Source: Pseudolactococcus plantarum (GTDB lineage Bacteria > Bacillota > Bacilli > Lactobacillales > Streptococcaceae). From it: DNA of 64,000 bases. The DNA lies in assembly GCF_002441715.1 (NCBI RefSeq), contig NZ_JXJX01000004.1, forward strand, positions 112,812-176,811, given 5' to 3'. Shown here in pieces: positions 8,410-17,232 of this stretch. Positions within the stretch are counted from its first letter, which is position 1. Each line of letters starts with the position of its first letter. The position numbers and the translations under genes are program-made. Under the pieces are notes generated by a model that did not search any database, was not told the DNA's origin, and saw only the letters and a list, made by a program, of their open reading frames with translations.

Positions 8410-9477
8410 TTAACTCCCAAAGCTATAGCCTTTCTTCACAATTATATAGATGAATAAAGGTGCACCAATCATTGCGGTAATAATACCAATCGGGAGTTCA
8501 ACATCTCTTATCAAAACTCTAGAGACTAGATCTGCCCAAACCATAAACAAGGCACCACATACTGCTGTTAACGGTAATATCACTTTATGATCACTACCAA
8601 ATAACCCACGTACGATATGCGGAATAATTAAGCCTACAAACCCAATCATACCTGAGTTAGCAACGAGAAGACCTGTAACTAAAGCTGTCAAGGCCATATA
8701 TAATTGTCTATATCTGCCTAGTGAAATGCCTAAAGTAATCGCTGCTTCATCGCCTAACAACATGACATTTAGGACGCGTGATTGTGTTAAGAAAAAAACA
8801 AAAACGACTAAAACAGGTAAAATCACTAAGGCTAATTTTGACCAGCTAGCTGATGCTAAACTCCCCATCAGCCAAAACTGCACATTTTTAATGCCCTCTG
8901 AATTCGCTGCTAGATAGACAACTAGATTAGATATAGCAATCAGGAAGCTGCTGACAACAGACCCTGATAACACAAGTTTAACACTAGTCATACGCCCACC
9001 AATACTTGATAAGGTAAGAACAGCTATCGTCGCAATCATGGCACCCATAAAAGCACCTATCCCAAGGCCAAATTGAGATACTATTGAACTGGATCCAAAA
9101 CCAACTAATATGGCAAAAGTTGCCCCTAAGGAAGAGCCTGACGATACACCCAGAATATAAGGATCTGCAAGTGGATTTTGCACCACTGCCTGCATCACCG
9201 TGCCACATAATGCCAAGCCTAGACCGACAAAGATTGCGAGTAAAATTCTAGGCATTCTGATAAACCAAATGATATTGACAGAGGACATTGGTAATCCTTT
9301 GATATCACCGAACATACCATGGCTAATTTTGTGTATCAAAATTTGAATCACATCAAAAAATGAAATATTAGCTTGTCCGTTACTGACAGAGATGACCACT
9401 GACATGGCGATGATGAATAAAAAGAAAATAACCCATAACCCAATTGGGATTTTGCGTTGATACTTTAAAGCAAACAT
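8410..9477 (-). CDS. Iron-siderophore ABC transporter permease (FecCD family)
   Basis: This 355-residue protein has about ten hydrophobic segments. FecCD signatures include RMPRILLAIFVGLGLALCGTVMQ, NPLADPYILGVSSGSSLGA and GLIIPHIVRGLFG with the following DHKVILPL. Because only one permease gene is present, it would act as a homodimer. It is first in a four-gene iron-uptake cluster, with AAGGAG before the ATG and a recognisable promoter flanked by inverted repeats. Confidence 0.93.
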   Translation of the reverse strand: MFALKYQRKIPIGLWVIFFLFIIAMSVVISVSNGQANISFFDVIQILIHKISHGMFGDIKGLPMSSVNIIWFIRMPRILLAIFVGLGLALCGTVMQAVVQNPLADPYILGVSSGSSLGATFAILVGFGSSSIVSQFGLGIGAFMGAMIATIAVLTLSSIGGRMTSVKLVLSGSVVSSFLIAISNLVVYLAANSEGIKNVQFWLMGSLASASWSKLALVILPVLVVFVFFLTQSRVLNVMLLGDEAAITLGISLGRYRQLYMALTALVTGLLVANSGMIGFVGLIIPHIVRGLFGSDHKVILPLTAVCGALFMVWADLVSRVLIRDVELPIGIITAMIGAPLFIYIIVKKGYSFGS

Positions 9478-9509
9478 TTATCTCCTTAATAAAATTTTCA
9501 TAATGATGT

Positions 9510-9552
9510 CACTATTTAAGTATAACTGATTTTACCTTAAATGCAAATAGTG
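9510..9552 (-). promoter_or_regulatory. Promoter of the iron-uptake cluster inside nested inverted repeats
   Basis: On the minus strand -35 TTGCAT (9541-9546) and -10 TATACT (9519-9524) are 16 bp apart. Perfect arms CACTATTT (9510-9517) and AAATAGTG (9545-9552) enclose the promoter, and a second pair ATTTAAG (9514-9520) / CTTAAAT (9536-9542) is nested inside. This suggests a repressor-binding region, probably iron-responsive. I do not see a classical 19-bp Fur box. Confidence 0.55.
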
Positions 9553-9611
9553 TTTTACATCATCGCCTTATCTTATAGATTGATTGCCCATGAACCTGAT
9601 CGGATTAGACA

Positions 9612-9654
9612 ACACAAAAATACCCTGATAGTAAACTGAATGACTATCAGGGTA
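9612..9654 (-). terminator. Terminator after smpB
   Basis: Perfect 12-bp stem TACCCTGATAGT / ACTATCAGGGTA with a 10-nt loop, followed on the minus strand by TTTTTGTGTT. It ends the secG-rnr-smpB transcript. Confidence 0.88.
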
Positions 9655-9673
9655 TGTCTTGGTTTTGTTTTAT

Positions 9674-10144
9674 TTAACGATTAAACGCTTTGAGTTGCTT
9701 TGCAATATCACGATTTTGTTCTTTACGTTTGATTGTTTCTCGCTTGTCATAATTTTTCTTACCTTTAGCAAGTCCCATCAACACTTTTGCAAATCCATCT
9801 TTAATATAAACACGCAATGGCACAAAACTCATGCCAGATTGTGAAATTTCAGCGGCAATTTTATTGATCTGTTTCTTATGTAACAATAATTTTCGACTAC
9901 GTGTCGGATCAACATTCCAAATATTGCCCTCATCAAATGGTGAAATATGGACATTGCTTAGCCATACCTCTCCATTTCTCACGCGTGCAAATCCATCACG
10001 AATATTAATTCTTGCCCGTCTGATTGACTTAATCTCAGTCCCTGTCAAAACGATGCCTGCTTCAAAGGTTTCGATGATTTCATAATCAAAATGTGCTTTT
10101 TTATTTTGTGCCACAACATTATCTTTGTTGTTATTTTTTACCAT
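9674..10144 (-). CDS. smpB: SsrA (tmRNA)-binding protein SmpB
   Basis: This 156-residue protein is the tmRNA partner in trans-translation, where it carries alanyl-tmRNA to stalled ribosomes. Family motifs run in order: [28 protein letters not shown], [17 protein letters not shown], the [15 protein letters not shown] block and a C-terminal [13 protein letters not shown] tail that enters the decoding centre. It lies about 95 bp after rnr. Rnr is the exonuclease that degrades the tagged mRNA, so the pairing is functionally coherent and common in Firmicutes. Confidence 0.97.
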   Translation of the reverse strand: MVKNNNKDNVVAQNKKAHFDYEIIETFEAGIVLTGTEIKSIRRARINIRDGFARVRNGEVWLSNVHISPFDEGNIWNVDPTRSRKLLLHKKQINKIAAEISQSGMSFVPLRVYIKDGFAKVLMGLAKGKKNYDKRETIKRKEQNRDIAKQLKAFNR

Positions 10145-10239
10145 GTTTACACACTCCTCCTACTCGATAAATCTGACGCATTAACAAAGTATAGTAAGAG
10201 AGGTTTGTGATTACAGCTTACACATAAAGCTTAATACGT

Positions 10240-12540
10240 CTATGATTTCTTACTATTTGATTTTTTTCCATTTTTATAAAATGGTTTTTTATCTTTATTT
10301 TTTTTCCAATCAGGACGTTTATCTCTACTATCACGGCCATTCCGATCTGAACGTCTGCCTTTTTCAACAGCCTCTACAACATCTAACTCGCTGTTAACAT
10401 GTTCAAAATCGATATCTCCCGTAATTTTATCCGACTTGATTAATTTTACTTTAATCACTTGTCCCATACGGAAAACTTTTCCTGTACGCTCACCTTTTAG
10501 CGTTAAATCACGCTCATTGAAGTTATAAAAATCATCGCCTAAAGTAGACATATGCACTAATCCTTCAATCGTGTTAGGTAAAGAGACAAAGAAGCCGAAA
10601 CGTGTGATAGAAGAGATAGTCACCTCATATTCAGTGCCAACATAGCTTTCCATATATTCAGCTTTTTTCATCGCTTCAACAGCACGTTCAGCATCTATAG
10701 CCCGACGTTCTCTTGATGATGTTTGTTGTGCAATTTCAGGAATAATTTCCTCAAAATGATCGATAACCTCACTCGTTGGTTTACTTTCAGCGCGTATTAA
10801 GCGGTGAACGAGTAAATCAGGATAACGACGAATTGGCGAAGTGAAATGCGTGTAATACTCTGCTGCTAATCCGAAGTGACCTAAGTTGTCCTCATCATAA
10901 CGTGCTTGTTGCATCGAGCGTAAAAGCATCGTCGCAAGCACAAGTTCACCTGGTTGACCTTTTATCTTCAGCATAAACTCTTGTAAATCTTTAGATGCCA
11001 TTTTTTCTGGTGTACCTTGTAAGGCAATACCAAACACTGATGCAAAATCAATAAATCGTGTTAACTTATCTGATTTTGGATGCTCATGCACACGATAGAT
11101 GAACGGTAGTTCACGAGTTGCAAAACTTCTTGCCACAGTTTCGTTGGCGATCAACATAAATGATTCGATCATCATCTCTGCAATCCCACGTTTTCGAACT
11201 AAGATATCTGTTGGTTTCCCTAGTTTATCAACGATGATTTTAGATTCTTGTGTTTCAAAATCGATCGCCCCACGACGTGAACGCATGGCAACTAAGATGT
11301 CATGCAATTTAGCCATCTGTTCAACTGATTCAGTGATGGCAGCATATTTTTCTAAAAACTCAGGTTTACCAGCTAACATTTTGTTGACATCTGAGTAGGT
11401 CATACGTTCAGTAGTCTTAATGACTGACTGAGATATGTTATAATTCACGACCTGACCTGCTGCATTAATTTCCATTACACATGATTGTGTAAACCGATTC
11501 ACGCGTGGATTTAATGAGCAGATACCGTTTGATAATCGTTCTGGTAACATAGGCACAACACGATCGGTAACGTAGGTAGACGTTCCACGATTTAAGGCTT
11601 CACGGTCAAGTGCAGATCCTTCTGTTACATAATAGCTAACATCTGCGATGTGTACACCCAGTTCGATATTCCCATTAGCTAAAGCTTTCACGTGTACCGC
11701 GTCATCCAAGTCTTTGGCATCAGCACCATCGATCGTGAAGGTAATCTCATCTCGATAATCCACACGATCAACAATATCTGATTCTAAAATTTCTTCTGGT
11801 ACAGCGTTTGCTTCAGCAATCACATCCTCAGGAAATTCAGATGGGATCCCCATCGATTCAAGAACCTCTAATACATCGATACCAGTATCAGTCGATTTCC
11901 CGATGATTTCAACGACGATACCTTGTAAAATATCTGGAAAATCACGATCAGGATAATGTGTGATATCTACACGGACAATGTCGCCTACCTCAGGATGTAA
12001 GCCTTTTTTAGAGATGTTTGTTCGAAATGGAATTTTCTTATTTTTATTTACAACATAGCCTAAAAGAGAGCCACTCTCTTGTTTCTCTTCTTCAGTAAAC
12101 TCGTAAAATTCACCGACTAAGTTAGTTATCGCACGTGTTTTGATCGCAACAACTTTACCTTCTGCTTCATTTCCTTTAAGTGGATTTGCAGGTGAGGTAA
12201 TTTTTACATCTACAATATCTTCGTTCATGGCAAATTTTGTATTACCACGTTTCACAAAAACATCTGGTTCATTATCACCAATTCTGACAAATCCAAACCC
12301 ACGAGGGTTAGCTGAAAATGTCCCACTTAAGACTGCTGCTTCTGGTTGTGGCAACATGATATTACCGCCAGTTGTTACCTCTATAGCTTTTGTTGCTTCT
12401 AAATGTGCAATTGTCTTTAACAACTCTTTATAAGTAGTTGCATCATCAGCCAATCCTAAATTCGTTGCCAACATTTTTGGTGAAATTGATTTTGAAGGCA
12501 TTTCTGCCAAATAACTCATTACTTTTTTATTTAAATTCAT
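10240..12540 (-). CDS. rnr: Ribonuclease R
   Basis: This 766-residue 3'-5' exoribonuclease of the RNB family has an N-terminal helix-turn-helix/cold-shock region, then the RNB catalytic core with the magnesium-binding aspartates in IDGADAKDLDDAVHV. Next come HFTSPIRRYPDLLVHR, a C-terminal S1 domain (GFFVSLPNTIEGLVH) and a lysine/serine-rich tail for structured-RNA binding. It degrades structured mRNA and rRNA and works with SmpB-tmRNA. A possible attenuator lies between it and secG. The weak SD is AGAAAG. Length is normal. Confidence 0.97.
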   Translation of the reverse strand: MNLNKKVMSYLAEMPSKSISPKMLATNLGLADDATTYKELLKTIAHLEATKAIEVTTGGNIMLPQPEAAVLSGTFSANPRGFGFVRIGDNEPDVFVKRGNTKFAMNEDIVDVKITSPANPLKGNEAEGKVVAIKTRAITNLVGEFYEFTEEEKQESGSLLGYVVNKNKKIPFRTNISKKGLHPEVGDIVRVDITHYPDRDFPDILQGIVVEIIGKSTDTGIDVLEVLESMGIPSEFPEDVIAEANAVPEEILESDIVDRVDYRDEITFTIDGADAKDLDDAVHVKALANGNIELGVHIADVSYYVTEGSALDREALNRGTSTYVTDRVVPMLPERLSNGICSLNPRVNRFTQSCVMEINAAGQVVNYNISQSVIKTTERMTYSDVNKMLAGKPEFLEKYAAITESVEQMAKLHDILVAMRSRRGAIDFETQESKIIVDKLGKPTDILVRKRGIAEMMIESFMLIANETVARSFATRELPFIYRVHEHPKSDKLTRFIDFASVFGIALQGTPEKMASKDLQEFMLKIKGQPGELVLATMLLRSMQQARYDEDNLGHFGLAAEYYTHFTSPIRRYPDLLVHRLIRAESKPTSEVIDHFEEIIPEIAQQTSSRERRAIDAERAVEAMKKAEYMESYVGTEYEVTISSITRFGFFVSLPNTIEGLVHMSTLGDDFYNFNERDLTLKGERTGKVFRMGQVIKVKLIKSDKITGDIDFEHVNSELDVVEAVEKGRRSDRNGRDSRDKRPDWKKNKDKKPFYKNGKKSNSKKS

Positions 12541-12611
12541 GTATGCTTTCTATTTTTTGATAATTTAGGTGTTGATACTTTTTATGTCGTTATCGTGTTG
12601 TCTTGTAACAT

Positions 12612-12711
12612 AAAAAACTGAGATAGAATATCCCAGCTTTTTTTAAGGGTCCCGGATATGCTCATAATGCTAAACATATTACAATCGAGACCCCTAAACT
12701 CAGCTGATATC
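12612..12711 (-). terminator. Terminator with possible anti-terminator between secG and rnr
   Basis: On the minus strand a hairpin CTGGGATA-TTC-TATCTCAG (12618-12636) is followed by TTTTTT. Upstream, GGGTCTC / GGGACCC (12687-12693 with 12647-12653) forms another stem. GATATCAGCT (12702-12711) can pair with AGCTGGGATAT (12628-12638), which would dismantle the terminator. I see no promoter between the terminator and rnr, so this may set read-through into rnr-smpB rather than simply end secG. Confidence 0.55.
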
Positions 12712-12754
12712 CCTATTTTTAATATGTCAACATAGTAGCTGACGGCATCCGATA

Positions 12755-13003
12755 TTATCTGGTTGATAATACAACAAGTGCAAATCCCACAAGTAGCCAA
12801 AGGCCAATCATCACACCAGTGAAACGTTGCATCACTGCTTCAAATCCACGTGCTTTTCTACGTTCAAACAATTCATCTCCACCACCAGTGAAGGCACTCG
12901 CTGCACTATCTTGTTTAGAAGGTTGAATTAAGATGGCTACAATCAAGATCGCTGATAATATGAGCAAAACTGCGATTAAAATATCATAAAAAATTTTTGT
13001 CAT
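12755..13003 (-). CDS. secG: Preprotein translocase subunit SecG
   Basis: This 82-residue protein has two hydrophobic segments (about residues 5-27 and 60-80) joined by a cytoplasmic loop. The loop reads ILIQPSKQDSAASAFTGGGDELFERRKARGFE, of which the SxxSxFxGGxxELF core is the SecG signature. It is the small stimulatory subunit of SecYEG. The order secG-rnr-smpB is conserved in many Firmicutes. The SD (GGGAAC) is weak. Confidence 0.93.
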   Translation of the reverse strand: MTKIFYDILIAVLLILSAILIVAILIQPSKQDSAASAFTGGGDELFERRKARGFEAVMQRFTGVMIGLWLLVGFALVVLSTR

Positions 13004-13072
13004 GTTCCCGACTTTCTACAGTATCATTTAGCTGTCAATTAATGGTTGATTAAAAGCAACTATAGTGACTTA

Positions 13073-13081
13073 ATTATAACA
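13073..13081 (-). promoter_or_regulatory. Extended -10 of the secG promoter
   Basis: TGTTATAAT on the minus strand, 60-70 bp before the secG ATG. A weak -35 (TTAGTA) lies 18 bp upstream. Confidence 0.5.
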
Positions 13082-13100
13082 TAAAAATATAAAATTTACT

Positions 13101-13133
13101 AACAAAACAAAAAAAGAACGACTACGTTCTTTT
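13101..13133 (-). terminator. Terminator after trxB
   Basis: Stem AAAAGAACG / CGTTCTTTT with loop ACTA, followed on the minus strand by TTTTTTTGTTTTG. Confidence 0.8.
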
Positions 13134-13213
13134 CTATTTAGGCCACAAGCTTGACCTTATGATTTGCTAGCTATAGTATGAAGCCCCCAAGCGCTTTTGT
13201 TAACTCTCTACTC

Positions 13214-14137
13214 TTAGCTATTATCTACCAAATATTGGTAAACGCCTTGACCAGCAATAGCGCCATCACCAACTGCAGTTGTAATTTGGCGCAAATCTTT
13301 TTGACGGACATCACCTATCGCAAAAATACCTGGCACATTTGTTGCCATATTTTCATCTGTTATAATCCAGCCAGATTCATCAGTAATGCCTAAATCGGCA
13401 ACTGTTTCTGTCATCGGATCAAGCCCAACATAGATGAATAAACCGCCAAAATCTTTTGTTGTCACGTCACCAGTTTTAAGGTTTTTAATACGAACACCAG
13501 TGATTTTAACATCATCACCTAAAATCTCTTCAACTGCTGAATCCCAGATAAACGAAATCTTGTCGTTTTCAAAAGCGCGCTCTTGAATAATTTTTTGTGC
13601 ACGTAACGTATCACGACGATGTAACACCGTAACTGTTTTTCCAAAACGAGTTAAAAACAACGCTTCTTCAACCGCTGAATCTCCACCACCAACGACTAAG
13701 ATATCTTGATTACGGAAAAATGCACCATCACAAACAGCACAGTAAGATACGCCACGCGAGCCATACTCATCCTCACCAGGTACACCAAGATGACGATGGT
13801 TGGCACCTGTTGCTATGATAACGGTTTTAGCAGTGTAGACGCCATCTTCTACCGTAACTTGTTTTGTACCGTCTGCTGTTACAGTAACACTTTGTACAAT
13901 CCCATAGGCATTTTCTACACCTAATTTTTCGAGCGGCTCATACATCTTCATCGATAAATCTGGTCCCATGATAGAGTCAAATCCAGGATAATTCTCGATT
14001 TCAGCCGTATTATTCATCTGACCACCTGGCGCACCACGTTCAAGCAATAACACCTTGAGTTCACTACGTGCAGCATACATCGCTGCAGTCATGCCACCAG
14101 GACCCGCCCCGATGATAATTGTGTCATATAAAGTCAT
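13214..14137 (-). CDS. trxB: Thioredoxin-disulfide reductase
   Basis: This 307-residue FAD enzyme transfers electrons from NADPH to thioredoxin in the cytoplasm. It has the FAD motif IIIGAGPGGMTAAMYAA, redox-active CAVC in GVSYCAVCDGAFF (about residues 130-145), NADPH motif VVGGGDSAVEEA with the phosphate-binding HRRD after it, and the closing FAIGDVR motif. SD GAGG precedes the ATG. It is transcribed in the same direction as the amino-acid transporter upstream, an arrangement also found in streptococci. Confidence 0.97.
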   Translation of the reverse strand: MTLYDTIIIGAGPGGMTAAMYAARSELKVLLLERGAPGGQMNNTAEIENYPGFDSIMGPDLSMKMYEPLEKLGVENAYGIVQSVTVTADGTKQVTVEDGVYTAKTVIIATGANHRHLGVPGEDEYGSRGVSYCAVCDGAFFRNQDILVVGGGDSAVEEALFLTRFGKTVTVLHRRDTLRAQKIIQERAFENDKISFIWDSAVEEILGDDVKITGVRIKNLKTGDVTTKDFGGLFIYVGLDPMTETVADLGITDESGWIITDENMATNVPGIFAIGDVRQKDLRQITTAVGDGAIAGQGVYQYLVDNS

Positions 14138-14342
14138 AACTTTTCCTCACTTTTTGTATACATTTAATTAATCTTCAAAAAATCAAAATAAAAGAATAGT
14201 TCCATTATAACTGAAACTATCTTTTTTTTCTGATATAAAGTTTATCTTCTTGCAAAATGCATTTTATCGCTAATCTCTACTGACGTCGTTAGCTTTTTAA
14301 ACTATTCATACATAAACAAGACCATACCTAGTACTGATATCT

Positions 14343-14567
14343 TTAGCGTGACTTTAATACTACAATAACAGATAAAACAGCAAAACTTAAGACAGGTATC
14401 GTGAGTATGTCAATTAATAGCACATCAAACAATTTATTTTGACGTATTATTTTAGGCTTATCGTAGTTACGAGAAATCGTTCCCAACATATAAAGTCCAC
14501 TAATGATGCCAACTAAAACAGCAGAAATGAATAGTGATTTAAGATAAATTGCTAAGATGACTTGCAT
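14343..14567 (-). CDS. Small two-helix membrane protein, DUF4059 family
   Basis: This 74-residue protein has two hydrophobic helices (about 8-28 and 48-70) separated by a basic loop RNYDKPKIIRQNK. I recognise it as DUF4059, a family found next to trxB and an amino-acid ABC transporter in streptococci. Its ATG shares one base with the stop of the upstream ATPase gene (TAATG), so it is translationally coupled to the transporter. Its function is unknown; the context suggests an accessory role to the transporter. Confidence 0.75.
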   Translation of the reverse strand: MQVILAIYLKSLFISAVLVGIISGLYMLGTISRNYDKPKIIRQNKLFDVLLIDILTIPVLSFAVLSVIVVLKSR

Positions 14568-15328
14568 TAAAGAAAACTCCCTAGTTCCAGATTTTTTGTA
14601 TGTCGTGCTAAAAAGGCTTTGGTTCTCGCTTGTTTTGGCGCATAAAACAAATCTTCTGGTGTTCCTGCCTCTATGATCTTGCCTTGATCAAGAAAGATAA
14701 CTTTTGTGGCAACATTATAGACGAAATCCATCTCATGACTGACGATGATCATCGTTTGTCCTGATTTAGCCGTATTGATGATTGAGTCTTGTACTTCACT
14801 CACCAGCTCAGGATCGAGAGCTGATGTCGGTTCATCTAGTAACAAAAGTGCCGGTTTCATAGCAAGTGCTCGTGCAATACCAACACGTTGTTTTTGACCG
14901 CCTGATAAAAATTTAGGGTAATAATCGACACGATCAGATAACCCAACCTTTTGTAACGCAACAGTTGCAATTTCGGCTGCAGCTTTTTTATCAAGTTTTT
15001 TGACTTGAATTAACCCTTCCATGACGTTTTCAAGTGCTGTCCGACGCTCAAAAAGATTAAACTGCTGAAAAACCATTGCTGTTTTACGACGCAGTGCTAA
15101 AATGTCTTTTTTACTAATCGTGGCGTAGTCTACAGCTAAGTCATCAATTTGGATGCGACCTGAATCAGGAGCTTCCAAATAATTAATAGATCTTAAAAAT
15201 GTTGACTTGCCTGCACCAGATGCACCGATTAGGGCAATGACATCTCCTGGATTAACCTCAAGAGATACATCATCTAATACAACTGAGTCACCAAACTTTT
15301 TAGACAGATTGGATAGGTTGATTGTCAT
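14567..15328 (-). CDS. Polar amino-acid ABC transporter ATP-binding protein
   Basis: This 253-residue ATPase of the HisP/GlnQ family has Walker A GASGAGKS (about residues 34-41), Q-loop VFQQFNLFERRTALENV, signature LSGGQKQR, Walker B LLLLDEPTSALDPE and H-loop IIVSHEMDFVYNVA. It powers the permease whose gene overlaps its start by 4 bp. The substrate cannot be read from the ATPase. Cystine is plausible because trxB lies just downstream, but this is inference only. Confidence 0.93.
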   Translation of the reverse strand: MTINLSNLSKKFGDSVVLDDVSLEVNPGDVIALIGASGAGKSTFLRSINYLEAPDSGRIQIDDLAVDYATISKKDILALRRKTAMVFQQFNLFERRTALENVMEGLIQVKKLDKKAAAEIATVALQKVGLSDRVDYYPKFLSGGQKQRVGIARALAMKPALLLLDEPTSALDPELVSEVQDSIINTAKSGQTMIIVSHEMDFVYNVATKVIFLDQGKIIEAGTPEDLFYAPKQARTKAFLARHTKNLELGSFL

Positions 15329-16218
15329 ACACTACCTCCTGTAGACATGCCATGATCAAAAGGATTACCACTTTGAAACAAGCGATTCTTATGTTGTTGC
15401 TTTGGTTTAATCTGTAATTTTCTCTCCAATAATCTTATCAGATTTTCAAAAACAAAATTGATAGCCCAATAGACCAGTGCAACTGCTAAATAACTCTCAA
15501 AGATACGGAAATTAGAGCCACCAAAGATTTTAGCTTCTGCTGTCATCTCGATCACACCTGCTACAAAGGCAAGAGATGTCCCTTTTAATAAGCCCATCAA
15601 AGAATTACCCAGTGGTGCAACAGCTACTGTCGCCGCTTCTGGTAGGGTCACGCGCCAAAACACTTGAAAATTTGTCATTCCTAAAGATTTTGCTGCTTCG
15701 ATTTGACCTGTATCAACAGATTCTATCGCTGCACGTATCGTTTCTGAATTATAAGCTGCTTCATTAAACGCAAACGTCAAAATCACAAACAGCATCGGCG
15801 AGATATCATTGATATTATAAGTTGTCCCATAGTTCAAGTTGGTCGCTTTTAAGATTAAAGGAATACCAGTATAAGTCAACAAAAGTTGCACATATATCGG
15901 CGTCCCTCGGATGAAACTCACAAAGACCATCCTGATTTGATTTAAAATCGGGATATTATTTATCCGAATTAATGCGAGAAACAAGCCTAAAATCAAACCG
16001 ATTATCATGGCAACTAAAGTAATGATAAAAGATGTCGGTACGCGACTAATAATGGGTTTAAAAGCTTGAACAAAAGCCGTCCAATTAAAAATTTTGTCAA
16101 AAAACATCGACCAAAATTCAGTGAATGTGTAAGTCCCTTTTATCCCGAAACCGACAAAGGCAACCATTATAATAATGATTGCCAATATGGCTAACGCAAT
16201 TTTTGTCGTTTTTTTCAT
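15325..16218 (-). CDS. Polar amino-acid ABC transporter permease
   Basis: This 297-residue protein has an N-terminal hydrophobic segment, then a HisMQ-type core. The core holds FVSFIRGTPIYVQLLLTYTG, the EAA-loop EAAKSLGMTNFQVFWRVTLPEA with the conserved glycine, and NSLMGLLKGTSLAFVAGVIEM. It has a basic C-terminal tail after LLERKL. A single permease gene implies a homodimer. It overlaps the ATPase gene by 4 bp and starts 15 bp after the binding-protein gene. Confidence 0.93.
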   Translation of the reverse strand: MKKTTKIALAILAIIIIMVAFVGFGIKGTYTFTEFWSMFFDKIFNWTAFVQAFKPIISRVPTSFIITLVAMIIGLILGLFLALIRINNIPILNQIRMVFVSFIRGTPIYVQLLLTYTGIPLILKATNLNYGTTYNINDISPMLFVILTFAFNEAAYNSETIRAAIESVDTGQIEAAKSLGMTNFQVFWRVTLPEAATVAVAPLGNSLMGLLKGTSLAFVAGVIEMTAEAKIFGGSNFRIFESYLAVALVYWAINFVFENLIRLLERKLQIKPKQQHKNRLFQSGNPFDHGMSTGGSV

Positions 16219-16233
16219 ATCGTATAAAACTTT

Positions 16234-17088
16234 CTAGTTTTTTGTCGCTGATGGTACAAAATCTCCACCAAAATATTTTTCTGATAGTTCTTTGAGTGTA
16301 CCATTTGCTTGTAATTTTTTCAATACTTTATCAACTTTTCCTTGTAATTCTTTACCAGCTTTATCTTTTGTAAATATGAAATACTCTAAGCCATCATGCT
16401 CATCTACAGTATCTGCTTTGATATTTTCAACCTTCAGTGATGTCAGTCCCTTATCTTTTATAATCGTTTTTAGAGAGATAGCATCATATAAAATAAAATC
16501 AATTTTACCTGAGTCCACATCTGCCAGTCGACTAGCTATCGGATAATTCCCGTCAACATAGTTTAACTTACTTGCTTTATCTGGATTTTTATCATTATAC
16601 GCTTTTAAAGTCGTCGTGAAGTTTGCAGAAGGCAAGACTTCCGTGCTTTTTCCTGCTAAATCCTCAAAACCATTTACCTTAACATCAGATTTTACTGCTA
16701 CTGCATTATTTGATTTAGAAAGTGGTGAAGAGAAGTAATATTTTTCTGCTCGCTCTTTCTTCCATCCAATATCATTTGCCGCAAGTTGGTAACGTCCTGA
16801 ATCGACGCCCGCAATCACACTGTCAAAATCTGTAATTTCAATGTTGAGTTTGTACTCCGGTAATTCTTTAAATACTGCTCGCGCGACTTCAACGTCATAA
16901 CCAGTTGCCTTACCATTTTCTGAGTAGGTAAACGGTTTAGTGTCTGCATCCGTTGCAACTGTGATTGTTGTTACTTTTTCACTCGTTTTTTTGTCTGAGC
17001 TAGTTTTAGCAGACGTCCCACAAGCTTGTAAAACACCTAGAGTTGTAAGTGCCACAACAGATAAGATTATTTTTTTATATGCTTTCAT
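16234..17088 (-). CDS. Polar amino-acid-binding lipoprotein of the ABC transporter
   Basis: This lipoprotein of about 284 residues has signal peptide MKAYKKIILSVVALTTLGVL with lipobox LQAC. It is a family 3 binding protein: ITVATDADTKPFTYSENGK, then GYDVEVARAVFKELP, the DSVIAGVDSGRYQLAANDI region and YFSSPLSKSNNAVAVK. It captures an amino acid for the adjacent permease and ATPase. The ATG at 17088 and a GTG three codons upstream share the SD AAGGAG; the ATG reading gives the more typical signal peptide, but either is possible. Confidence 0.9.
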   Translation of the reverse strand: MKAYKKIILSVVALTTLGVLQACGTSAKTSSDKKTSEKVTTITVATDADTKPFTYSENGKATGYDVEVARAVFKELPEYKLNIEITDFDSVIAGVDSGRYQLAANDIGWKKERAEKYYFSSPLSKSNNAVAVKSDVKVNGFEDLAGKSTEVLPSANFTTTLKAYNDKNPDKASKLNYVDGNYPIASRLADVDSGKIDFILYDAISLKTIIKDKGLTSLKVENIKADTVDEHDGLEYFIFTKDKAGKELQGKVDKVLKKLQANGTLKELSEKYFGGDFVPSATKN

Positions 17089-17120
17089 TTCTTTCACATC
17101 TCCTTCATAGACATGTTCTT

Positions 17121-17129
17121 ATTTTAGCA
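17121..17129 (-). promoter_or_regulatory. Extended -10 of the amino-acid transporter operon
   Basis: TGCTAAAAT on the minus strand gives a predicted start near 17114 and a short leader carrying the AAGGAG ribosome-binding site. Confidence 0.45.
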
Positions 17130-17173
17130 TGGTACCCTTTTGCTCATCTTCATAAAAACTTATCACGGTAATC

Positions 17174-17208
17174 AAAAAAAATAAAACCCTTATGGATTTT
17201 ATTTTTTT
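17174..17208 (-). terminator. Terminator after mupG
   Basis: A/T-rich hairpin on the minus strand: AAATAAAATCC, loop ATAA, GGGTTTTATTT, continuing into TTTTTG. It separates mupG from the downstream amino-acid transporter. Confidence 0.7.
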
Positions 17209-17232
17209 AACTTTAACTAGCTGTTAACAGTC

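Noticed and set aside
9491..9505. CodY-like sequence before the iron permease gene
   Set aside because: Only about 11 of 15 positions match and the dyad symmetry is lost.
12582..12800. 72-codon frame downstream of and overlapping secG
   Set aside because: It overlaps the secG coding end in another frame, contains the terminator hairpins and has no family resemblance.
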